Part shown: positions 1-4,902 of the stretch, one piece after another
Layout of the letters: every line of letters starts with the position of its first letter
Position numbering within the stretch: the stretch's first letter is position 1
DNA from: Chloroflexota bacterium
GTDB taxonomy: Bacteria; Chloroflexota; Dehalococcoidia; SM23-28-2
Assembly (NCBI GenBank): GCA_030691665.1
Contig: JAUYDU010000354.1
Location: forward strand, 1-5,204
Reading direction: 5' to 3'
DNA: 5,204 bases
The notes under the pieces: generated by a model
The model's database searches: none
What the model was told of the DNA's origin: nothing
Seen by the model: the letters and a program-made list of their open reading frames with translations, nothing else
Position numbers and translations under genes: made by a program

Positions 1-1
1 C

Positions 2-163
2 CAGCAGGGAGCCAGGGCCACCTTCGAGCACCTGGGCTTCAGGCCAGAGGCGTTGCTCGCCGACTTTGTGCTCGACCGAGAGGGGAAGACCCGCGACCTG
101 CTGATAATGGCGCACGATATCGCGGGCTTCAGCGATACGGAGCCTGCCCTGAGCCGTCGCTAG
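2..163 (+). CDS. GNAT-family N-acetyltransferase, C-terminal fragment
   Basis: The frame open from the window edge encodes the last 53 residues of a protein whose start lies upstream. The pattern 'FEHLGFRPEALLADFV', followed by an acidic turn (DREGK) and 'RDLLIM', matches the end of the GNAT fold. In that family an aromatic residue/helix precedes a 'GF' turn, then two antiparallel strands and a final D-x-x-x-M strand. The acetyl-CoA-binding R/Q-x-x-G-x-G/A motif would lie upstream and is not visible, so the substrate cannot be judged. A short tail (DIAGFSDTEPALSRR) follows the fold. The TAG stop at 161-163 overlaps the stop of the convergent WS/DGAT gene within one CTAG. The family call is reasonably sure; specific function is unknown. 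Confidence 0.6.
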   Translation, partial: QQGARATFEHLGFRPEALLADFVLDREGKTRDLLIMAHDIAGFSDTEPALSRR

Positions 164-1650
164 CTGGCTTCGGTGGCGACTGTCGTTTCTGGCGCCGGTT
201 CTGGCGTGGCCTCCGCGGCGGAACGGCCGATCAGAGTGGGCAGGTCGCTGGGAGGCACGCCGGCGGCTTCCCGTAGCTCCACGAACGCCTCATCCAGAAC
301 CTCCCTCAGCTTGTGGATATCCGGCACCGCTTTGGCATCGGCCATAAGGCCGAAGTAGAGCTTCTGGTCGTAGCTGGTGATCGCCACGCCGAGGCCCATG
401 TCCCAAGCTATTGGCACCAGCGGATAGTGGGCCAGCAGGCGGTGCCCGACAGTGTAGAGAGGGATCATCGGGCCGGGCACGTTGGTGCAGACCATGTTTA
501 ACAGCACGTTGGGTACTCGTGCCATGTTGGCCACGGCCCGCAGCGTCATCGGCGCCGCCGAACCGAGCAGATCGAAGACGGCGCCTACGCCAGCGGCCTG
601 GCCTATCTGCTTCAGCCCCTCCACCTTCTCGCGGATCGCTTTCAGCCGCGCCACCGGGTTGGCTATTCCGACCGGAAGGGCCGCGAACATCGCCGAGATG
701 CGGTTTCCCATCGCCGTGCTCTCGTCCTCTCGCCGCACGTTCACCGGAATCATGAGTCGCAGCTCAAGGCCGTCGGTGTTCTGGCCGTGCAGCGCCAGGT
801 AGCGGCCGAGGGCCCCGGTCACGATGGCCAGAACGACATCATTGATCGTGCCGCCGAGAGAGCTTCGGATGCCCCGGATCTCCGCGAAGGACATCTCGCT
901 CCAGGCGATCCGCCGCCCGGTAGTGAGGGTGGTGTTGAAGGGCGTCCGAGGAGCGGGTCGCTGGAGCAAGGGCGCCGTGGCCTCCAGGGCCCCCAGGATA
1001 TGGCGCAGGCGCTGGACGTAGCCAAGAGGGTTGGCCAGGTTCAGTTGTAGTTCCCCCAGATTGCGTACGAAGTCGCCGGCCAGGTCCCGCACGGCGTTGG
1101 ACAGTACGGTCGTTGCACCAGGCAAAGGCGGCGCCGCCAGCGGCTCTGCGGGCGGAGGCGGCGCTGGATTAGGGCTGACGTCGAGCGTGACCATGAGCAG
1201 GTCGATGCCAGCGACTCCGTCGACCAGACAGTGGTGGACCTTAGCCAGCCAGGCGCTGTTTCCTCCCTCTACCCCCTCGATCAAGTAGATTTCCCACAGC
1301 GGCTTGCGGCGATCTAGCGGCTTGGCGAACAGATCGCCGGCCAGCCTCGCCAGTTGGTCTTCGTCTCCGGGCGGAGGGAGAGTGACCCGGCGGACGTGAT
1401 TCAGGATGTCGAAATCGGGGTCATACTCCCAGCTTGGGTAGGCCAGACCGAAGGGGACGGGCATCACCCGTTGCCGGTAGCGGGGTATCAGGTGCATGCG
1501 CGACCTGAGGTGCTCGACGAAGCGGTCTAAGGAGACCTGGCCTTCGAAGATGGCCACCGACCCGATGTGCAGGGGCTCGTTCCTCTTCTCGAAATAGAGG
1601 AAAGCGGCGTCCTGGACGCTGAACCGACGGGACAGTTTCCTCTCCACCAT
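160..1650 (-). CDS. WS/DGAT wax ester synthase / diacylglycerol O-acyltransferase
   Basis: This 496-residue protein has the usual length of bacterial WS/DGAT enzymes, which join acyl-CoA to diacylglycerol or long-chain alcohols to make triacylglycerol or wax ester, usually at the inner membrane face or on lipid bodies. The N-terminus (LSRRFSVQDAAFLYFE, then PLHIGSVAIFEG) is typical. Key motifs are PLW at 117-119, the catalytic HHCLVDG (HHxxxDG) at 139-145, ND at 270-271, PVNVR at 302-306, MGNR at 314-317 and TNVPGP at 389-394. A Pro/Ala-rich linker (158-178) and a Glu/Pro/Ala-rich tail (478-496) look disordered. All catalytic residues are intact. The ATG at 1650 has purine-rich GGGGCGAGGGG just upstream, and the family consensus begins nearby, which supports this start. 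The gene is divergent from the 1874 hydrolase and converges on the GNAT gene. Acyl acceptor preference cannot be read from the sequence. Confidence 0.93.
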   Translation of the reverse strand: MVERKLSRRFSVQDAAFLYFEKRNEPLHIGSVAIFEGQVSLDRFVEHLRSRMHLIPRYRQRVMPVPFGLAYPSWEYDPDFDILNHVRRVTLPPPGDEDQLARLAGDLFAKPLDRRKPLWEIYLIEGVEGGNSAWLAKVHHCLVDGVAGIDLLMVTLDVSPNPAPPPPAEPLAAPPLPGATTVLSNAVRDLAGDFVRNLGELQLNLANPLGYVQRLRHILGALEATAPLLQRPAPRTPFNTTLTTGRRIAWSEMSFAEIRGIRSSLGGTINDVVLAIVTGALGRYLALHGQNTDGLELRLMIPVNVRREDESTAMGNRISAMFAALPVGIANPVARLKAIREKVEGLKQIGQAAGVGAVFDLLGSAAPMTLRAVANMARVPNVLLNMVCTNVPGPMIPLYTVGHRLLAHYPLVPIAWDMGLGVAITSYDQKLYFGLMADAKAVPDIHKLREVLDEAFVELREAAGVPPSDLPTLIGRSAAEATPEPAPETTVATEAS

Positions 1651-1784
1651 ATCCCCTCGCCCCTAGGTCTTACGCCGCCCAGAGCCAACAGCGATGCGGT
1701 ATGGCCGGTTGGCGCTCAAACACTAAATATACGCCGGATCAACCCGAATGGTTGTAATAAAGACCCGACTTGGTGCATCTAATA

Positions 1785-1795
1785 CTTTGACAAAG
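1785..1795. promoter_or_regulatory. Small palindrome, candidate operator (CTTTG-A-CAAAG)
   Basis: This is a perfect 5-1-5 inverted repeat. It covers the -35 hexamer TTGACA (1787-1792) of the rightward promoter. It also lies just downstream of the -10 of the leftward promoter, near its predicted transcription start. A protein bound here could affect both divergent genes. The arms are short, so chance or simple overlap with TTGACA is a real alternative. Confidence 0.25.
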
Positions 1796-1815
1796 ATTAT
1801 ACCACGTTGGAGAAT
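1787..1815 (+). promoter_or_regulatory. Candidate sigma-70 promoter for the alpha/beta hydrolase at 1874
   Basis: A perfect -35 (TTGACA, 1787-1792) is followed after 17 nt by GAGAAT (1810-1815), a 4/6 match to TATAAT. Transcription would start near 1822, giving a leader of about 50 nt before the TTG start. Spacing is ideal but the -10 is weak. Confidence 0.45.
1796..1804 (-). promoter_or_regulatory. Extended -10 promoter for the WS/DGAT gene
   Basis: Read on the minus strand this is TGGTATAAT, a perfect extended -10 (TGn plus TATAAT). No good -35 is seen 17-18 nt upstream, as is common for extended -10 promoters. Transcription would start near 1789, leaving an untranslated leader of about 140 nt. 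The element sits between the -35 and -10 of the rightward promoter, so the two should exclude each other. A weaker alternative -10, TATATT on the minus strand near 1725-1730, would give a shorter leader. Confidence 0.45.
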
Positions 1816-1873
1816 GAGGGTAGATGCCTGGGCGTCGTCCGGGCGATTGCGGCGGCGCTAGGGGGTCGGTTGT

Positions 1874-2692
1874 TTGAGTACGTTGCAGCCTGGGCGAATT
1901 CGGGAAGAGTTCGAGTCGGTGCGGCTCCCTCTTTGGCTGGAGGCCTTCTTCGGCCTGGAGTGGCTTGCTCTACACGCTTCGCCGGTGTACTGGGGGCGAG
2001 GGGTGCCCCGCAGCGACGGGGCCCCGGTCATCACAATACCGGGCTTCCTCGGCTTCGACCGCTATCTGGTTGAGATGCACTACTGGTTGCGGCGGCTGGG
2101 ATACCGCCCGTACTTTTCCGCCATCGGCTACAACGCCGAATGCCCCGAGGTTCTGACCAGGCGGCTGTTTCGGACGATGAACCGGGCCCATCGGGAGACG
2201 GGCCAGAAGGTGCATCTGATCGGGCACAGCCTGGGCGGAATCCTCGCCCGCGGGGCAGCCGTTCGGCGTCCGGACCAGGTAGCCCAGGTAATCAGCCTAG
2301 CCTCGCCGTTCCGCGCTATCCGCGCGCACCCGGCGGTGCTTTCGGCCGCGCGCTTTGTGCGTGGGCGCATACTGGGGCGCCCGCGCCGACGCTTCAGGCT
2401 AAGGGAGGACTGCTACACGGCGAAATGCACGTGTGCTTTCCTGGACTCGCTGAAGGAAGAAATCCCGCCGTCTGTAGGCCGGGCCGCCATCTTTACCAAG
2501 AGCGATGGCATAGTTGACTGGCGAAGCTGTATTGAGGACGACGCGCGTCTGAACATCGAGGTGCATGCCAGCCACGTCGGCCTGGCCTTTAACCGAGAAG
2601 CGTACGAGAAGATCGCCGTCCTTCTGGCATCTCCCCAGCCGGACCTTCCTCAGGCGCAAGACCAGCGCCCCGCCGGGATTCCTATCTCCTGA
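1874..2692 (+). CDS. Alpha/beta hydrolase (lipase/esterase-like)
   Basis: The 272-residue protein has a complete hydrolase core. The oxyanion-strand motif is PGFLG at 56-60, the nucleophile elbow is GHSLGG at 117-122 (Ser119), the acid is Asp211 in SDGIVDW, and the base is His234 in SHVGL. Cysteines at 90, 180, 185, 187 and 219 fit, from memory, a conserved set in this actinobacterial/chloroflexal subfamily. No signal peptide is seen, so it is probably cytoplasmic. The start is TTG at 1874, preceded by GGGGG at 1861-1865; an in-frame TAG at 1859-1861 excludes any earlier start, and the next ATG is too deep in the fold. Divergence from the WS/DGAT gene and convergence with the phasin-like gene suggest a role with acyl esters such as storage lipid. 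The substrate is inferred, not shown. Confidence 0.85.
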   Translation: MSTLQPGRIREEFESVRLPLWLEAFFGLEWLALHASPVYWGRGVPRSDGAPVITIPGFLGFDRYLVEMHYWLRRLGYRPYFSAIGYNAECPEVLTRRLFRTMNRAHRETGQKVHLIGHSLGGILARGAAVRRPDQVAQVISLASPFRAIRAHPAVLSAARFVRGRILGRPRRRFRLREDCYTAKCTCAFLDSLKEEIPPSVGRAAIFTKSDGIVDWRSCIEDDARLNIEVHASHVGLAFNREAYEKIAVLLASPQPDLPQAQDQRPAGIPIS

Positions 2693-2704
2693 TGGGGGTC
2701 CTGG

Positions 2705-3187
2705 TCAGGCGGAGACGTCCTCCGATGGCTGCTCGGGGGGCTGGATGTCTGCTGGTCCCTTCGGCGAAACCCTGCCGGTGGCCTGTCGCACCCCTGCACT
2801 GGCCGTGCCGAAGGCCCCGCGGGCTACTTCGACGGCGGCCTCGGCGGCGCCGCGGTTGGCATTGACCACGCGCTGGATCACTTCGCGGGCGTCCTGCCGA
2901 GACTCCGCCAGGTCGTCGACCCACTCCCTGGCCAGCTCGAGAGCACGGCTCTGAGCCTTGGTCACCAATTCGATGACCGCACCGTAGAGCGCGGGGACAT
3001 CGGTCGGGGCCTGGGCCCACTTCTTGCCCAGCTCGATGGCTTCCTGCTGGCCCTTTCGCGCCTCCTCGATCAGGGTGCTGGACACGCGGTAGCCCCGTTC
3101 GTTGCCCGTCTTGATGGCGTCGAGCATCGCGGTGTAGGTCTCGGTCAAGGCGTTGAAGAACCTCTCCGAGGTCGATTCGGTGGTCAT
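2705..3187 (-). CDS. Phasin-like granule-associated protein
   Basis: This is a 160-residue, Ala/Glu/Arg-rich, almost wholly helical protein with no transmembrane segment and no cysteine. Residues 7-130 form long amphipathic helices (RFFNALTETYTAMLDAIKTG, ARKGQQEAIELGKKWA, LVTKAQSRALELAREWVDDL, AAEAAVEVARGAF), followed by a disordered Pro/Glu tail at 141-160. This matches the composition and size of phasins, which coat PHA granules or lipid bodies. The start is ATG at 3187, with a very strong Shine-Dalgarno GAGGAGGAGGG (3194-3204) 6 nt upstream. A TTG at 3211 would extend the frame but would translate through that Shine-Dalgarno, so it is rejected. The gene has the best promoter in the window and is divergent from a PhaQ-like PadR gene, both fitting an abundant, regulated coat protein. 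Phasins are poorly conserved; another amphipathic helical protein is possible. Confidence 0.6.
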   Translation of the reverse strand: MTTESTSERFFNALTETYTAMLDAIKTGNERGYRVSSTLIEEARKGQQEAIELGKKWAQAPTDVPALYGAVIELVTKAQSRALELAREWVDDLAESRQDAREVIQRVVNANRGAAEAAVEVARGAFGTASAGVRQATGRVSPKGPADIQPPEQPSEDVSA

Positions 3188-3193
3188 TGAATT

Positions 3194-3204
3194 CCCTCCT
3201 CCTC
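3194..3204 (-). promoter_or_regulatory. Strong ribosome binding site that fixes the phasin start
   Basis: The minus strand reads GAGGAGGAGGG, ending 6 nt before the ATG at 3187. It directly abuts the -35 hexamer of the rightward padR promoter (3205-3210), so coding and control signals of the two genes touch here. Confidence 0.8.
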
Positions 3205-3233
3205 TTGACAAATCTTGCCGATAGATGCATTAT
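3205..3233 (+). promoter_or_regulatory. Candidate sigma-70 promoter for the PadR gene
   Basis: A perfect TTGACA (3205-3210) is followed by a 17-nt spacer and CATTAT (3228-3233), a 4/6 match to TATAAT. Transcription would begin near 3240, about 80 nt before the ATG at 3321. Its -10 overlaps the -10 of the leftward phasin promoter by five bases, so both cannot be occupied by RNA polymerase at once. Confidence 0.45.
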
Positions 3234-3258
3234 ACATATAGCAGCATGTTGCTGTCAA
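3229..3258 (-). promoter_or_regulatory. Consensus sigma-70 promoter for the phasin-like gene
   Basis: The minus strand carries TTGACA (3253-3258), an 18-nt spacer, and TATAAT (3229-3234). Both hexamers are perfect, and no other promoter in the window matches both. Transcription should start near 3222, giving a leader of about 35 nt that carries the strong Shine-Dalgarno. A promoter this strong would normally need a repressor, which fits the divergent PadR gene. Confidence 0.75.
3242..3254. promoter_or_regulatory. Inverted repeat CAGCA-tgt-TGCTG, candidate PadR operator
   Basis: Perfect 5-bp arms around a 3-nt centre lie inside the spacer of the phasin promoter and overlap its -35 by two bases. 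A repressor here would block that promoter and sit at the predicted start of the padR transcript. An overlapping ACAT-N8-ATGT pair (3234-3237 and 3246-3249) uses the half-sites known for PadR boxes, but in the reverse order to the classical ATGT-N8-ACAT. The actual binding site is therefore uncertain. Confidence 0.4.
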
Positions 3259-3320
3259 GCCCTGGGACGAAGAATTTTGTTCCCATTTGCGACGGAGTTA
3301 GGGCAGGAAAGGTGGAAACG

Positions 3321-3755
3321 ATGGAAGAACAATCTGCACCAGGGAACGAGGCTGAGGCCAAGTTTCGACCGCGGCTCCATGGCGACCTCTTGTCGTCGAG
3401 CCTGTTGGCCTTCTTGCGCAACTGGAATGCCTACGGCTATCAGCTCGTGCAGGAGCTGGCCAAGGCTGGCCTGCCCGCCTTCGATTCGGGGACCGTCTAC
3501 CGCACGCTCCGCCAACTGGAGCGAGCGGGGCTCGTGTCTTCTTTCTGGGACACGTCGGAGTCCGGGCCGGCGCGAAGGATGTATTCTCTCACCAAGGCGG
3601 GCGAGACGTTCCTCTCCCTGTGGATCGACGTGTTTTCCCGTTACCAGTCGGTGCTGCGGCGGGCCATGGAGAGGTACGGGGATAGGGACCAGGAAGTGGC
3701 TGGCGCCGAGCCTCCGGCCCCGGCGGAGCCTCTGGCTGATGCGCCGGAGGGGTGA
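3321..3755 (+). CDS. PadR-family transcriptional regulator, PhaQ-like
   Basis: The 144-residue protein carries a PadR winged helix-turn-helix. The first helix is LLSSSLLAFLRNW (23-35), followed by YGYQLVQEL (38-46). The recognition helix region is GTVYRTLRQLERAGLV (57-72) and the wing is GPARRMYSLTKAG (82-94). A C-terminal dimerisation helix spans about 95-119, and residues 125-144 are a Pro/Ala/Glu tail. 'NWNAYGYQL' and 'WDTSESGPARRMYS' recall the polyhydroxybutyrate-responsive repressor PhaQ of Bacillus, which controls a phasin gene. The start chosen is ATG at 3321, with AAAGGTGG (3308-3315) 5 nt upstream. The frame stays open to an ATG at 3225, but that lies inside the promoter region and its added residues look non-coding. 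The protein probably represses the divergent phasin-like gene and itself; the ligand is unknown. Confidence 0.88.
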   Translation: MEEQSAPGNEAEAKFRPRLHGDLLSSSLLAFLRNWNAYGYQLVQELAKAGLPAFDSGTVYRTLRQLERAGLVSSFWDTSESGPARRMYSLTKAGETFLSLWIDVFSRYQSVLRRAMERYGDRDQEVAGAEPPAPAEPLADAPEG

Positions 3756-3764
3756 GAGGGAGCC

Positions 3765-3827
3765 TCGGCCGGAGGCCGATCAGCCCCAGGCTGAGGCGAA
3801 GGGGCCTGTCCTGAGCGGTAGCGAAGG
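3765..3827. repeat. Cluster of three short hairpins, REP-like
   Basis: Ten bases after the padR stop come two adjacent perfect hairpins, TCGGCC-GGA-GGCCGA (3765-3779) and TCAGCC-CCA-GGCTGA (3780-3794). A third follows, CCTGAGC-GGTA-GCGAAGG (3810-3827), whose stem pairs except for tandem G-A/A-G mismatches. A wider GCCTC/GAGGC pair (3762-3766, 3793-3797) could enclose the first two. No run of T follows, so this is not a standard intrinsic terminator. The third unit resembles a palindrome I recall as widely dispersed in some Chloroflexota genomes; this is from memory and unchecked. The padR 3' end also carries a 7-bp inverted repeat (3711-3717 with 3744-3750). Confidence 0.5.
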
Positions 3828-3908
3828 GATGCCGCCGGCAGCGCCGCCTCTGCTCTTCCAGCAAGCTTACCATTAACACGAGAGCCGGTTTGGAGGGGAG
3901 GGGCCCAT

Positions 3909-4292
3909 ATGTACAAGCAAACCCTCGAAGAAAGCCCGCGGAACCATCGCGGTGGTCAGGTCTCGTACCTTCTGCTGACGAAGGGGCAGTTCGGTTCGGG
4001 CAATCTCTCGATAACCTGGGTGGAGGGAGTTCCTGGCAGCGAGCAGGACGTCCATGCCCACCCAGACAATGAGCAAGTGTACGTTATCGTCCGCGGTCGC
4101 GGGTTGATGAAGGTGGGCGACGAAGAGCAGGAGGTTGGGCCCGGCACCATGGTCTTCATCCCGCCCCGTACCGGCCACGCCATCCGTAACACGGGTGACG
4201 AGCCGCTCATCTACGTTTCGGCGACTGCCCCGCCCTTCGAGCTGCCGTCGGCGGGTTCGGGCTTCGCCTACGCGCCGCCGCCTCGGTCATAG
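3909..4292 (+). CDS. Single-domain cupin protein
   Basis: This 127-residue protein is one cupin barrel. Motif 1 is seen as G43...HAH (49-51)...E55...RG (62-63), and motif 2 as GTMVFIPP (79-86)...GH (89-90)...N94. The probable metal ligands are His49, His51, Glu55 and His90. The usual glycine of PxG in motif 2 is replaced (PPRTGH), a mild departure. There is no second domain and no signal peptide, and the C-terminus is a short Gly/Pro-rich tail. Such small cupins range from dioxygenases and isomerases to sugar or ligand binders, so the reaction cannot be named. ATG at 3909 has GGAGGGGAGGGG (3892-3903) 5 nt upstream. The gene follows padR in the same direction after 153 nt of hairpins; no convincing separate promoter was seen, so read-through from padR is possible. 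Confidence 0.85.
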   Translation: MYKQTLEESPRNHRGGQVSYLLLTKGQFGSGNLSITWVEGVPGSEQDVHAHPDNEQVYVIVRGRGLMKVGDEEQEVGPGTMVFIPPRTGHAIRNTGDEPLIYVSATAPPFELPSAGSGFAYAPPPRS

Positions 4293-4315
4293 CAGGCTCG
4301 GGCGCCGGGACCGAG
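4282..4315. terminator. Inverted repeat between convergent genes, possible terminator
   Basis: CTCGGTC (4282-4288) pairs perfectly with GACCGAG (4309-4315) across a 20-nt loop, and an alternative shorter stem CTCGG (4297-4301) can use the same right arm. It overlaps the end of the cupin gene and lies before the convergent Ddn-like gene's stop. There is no T-tract on either strand, so termination here is only a guess from position. Confidence 0.2.
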
Positions 4316-4334
4316 AGGATTCGCGCGCGACGGA

Positions 4335-4838
4335 TCAGGCACGGGTATTGGGTTGCTTGGTCGCTTCTTTGCTGGGTTCGAGTTGGATGATCAGCGGGAC
4401 CCCATCTTCAAACCAGTGTCGGTGTGCTCGCACGATCTTCGAACGCGTTGGGAAACCCCAATGATAAGCGATGTAGTCAAAGTAGTCGCCCAAGGTGACA
4501 GTGCCAGTATAGGCATCCATTGCTCGCTGCCTCACCGGGGAGTCATTGGCTTCCTGGGCAGTGCCGTTAAAGGTTTCTTTGCCCAGCCTGAGGGTGACCT
4601 CAGGGTCGGCGCGGATGTTTTTCAGCCATGATGCCTTTTCGCCCATCATGGCGACCACAAAGACAATGTCGCCCTGACGGATGGCGCGAACAGAGTGGCG
4701 GCGGGGCTTGCCGCTCCTGCGACCAATGGTTGTAAGGATGCCAAACCCGGAAGGTGCGGGCAGGACGCTCCACAAAGGGCGGGTGAATGTGTTACCGAGC
4801 TTGGCGTAGAACTTGGAACCAGCCCAGGGGTTGGGCAT
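4335..4838 (-). CDS. Deazaflavin (F420)-dependent nitroreductase-family protein
   Basis: The 167-residue protein matches the Ddn family, named after the mycobacterial F420-dependent nitroreductase that activates pretomanid. The split beta-barrel core starts with ILTTIGRRSGKPRR (34-47), which contains the GRxSG phosphate-contacting motif. It continues through GDIVFVVAMMG (56-66) and WLKNIRADPEVTLRLG (71-86), the typical W-x-x-N-x-x-A-x-P-x-V segment. The N-terminal helix (GSKFYAKLGNTFTRPLW) is also usual. The C-terminal part (111-153) contains YFDYIAYHWGFPTRSKIVRAHRHW, which I cannot assign. Members bind F420 and reduce quinones, nitro compounds or enones; some have no known activity. ATG at 4838 has a perfect GGAGGT (4844-4849) 5 nt upstream. 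It converges on the cupin gene with a 42-nt gap. The family is fairly sure; cofactor and substrate are inferred. Confidence 0.8.
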   Translation of the reverse strand: MPNPWAGSKFYAKLGNTFTRPLWSVLPAPSGFGILTTIGRRSGKPRRHSVRAIRQGDIVFVVAMMGEKASWLKNIRADPEVTLRLGKETFNGTAQEANDSPVRQRAMDAYTGTVTLGDYFDYIAYHWGFPTRSKIVRAHRHWFEDGVPLIIQLEPSKEATKQPNTRA

Positions 4839-4873
4839 TCAGGACCTCCGCTACAAGTGCGTCCGAGAGCAAC

Positions 4874-4882
4874 AGTATACCA
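4874..4882 (-). promoter_or_regulatory. Extended -10 promoter for the Ddn-like gene
   Basis: The minus strand reads TGGTATACT, TGn plus a 5/6 match to TATAAT, placing the transcript start near 4868 and a leader of about 30 nt before the ATG. No clear -35 is present. It closely resembles the TGGTATAAT upstream of the WS/DGAT gene. Confidence 0.4.
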
Positions 4883-4902
4883 AGAATCTCGCAGGGGGCT
4901 AC

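Noticed and set aside
2688..2709. CCTGA...TCAGG inverted repeat spanning both convergent stop codons, as a two-way terminator
   Set aside because: Only 5 bp with a 12-nt loop and no T-tract; the symmetry comes largely from the two TGA stops.
3188..3211. A TTG start extending the phasin-like protein by 8 residues
   Set aside because: It would translate through the very strong GAGGAGGAGGG that serves the ATG at 3187 (giving SRGGGNS), which is almost surely the ribosome binding site.
2682..3230. A 182-codon minus-strand frame over the phasin-like gene
   Set aside because: It is an Arg/Gly/His-rich product typical of a shifted frame in GC-rich DNA; the overlapping frame gives regular amphipathic helices and has the ribosome binding site.
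3225..3320. An upstream ATG extending the PadR protein by 32 residues
   Set aside because: The ATG lies within the divergent promoter boxes, has no ribosome binding site, and would precede the predicted transcript start; ATG 3321 has a good AAAGGTGG at proper spacing.
3187..3876. A long plus-strand frame (229 codons) across the padR region
   Set aside because: It is a shadow of padR in another frame; its Arg/Ser/Cys-rich product has no domain, while the PadR frame has a full winged helix.
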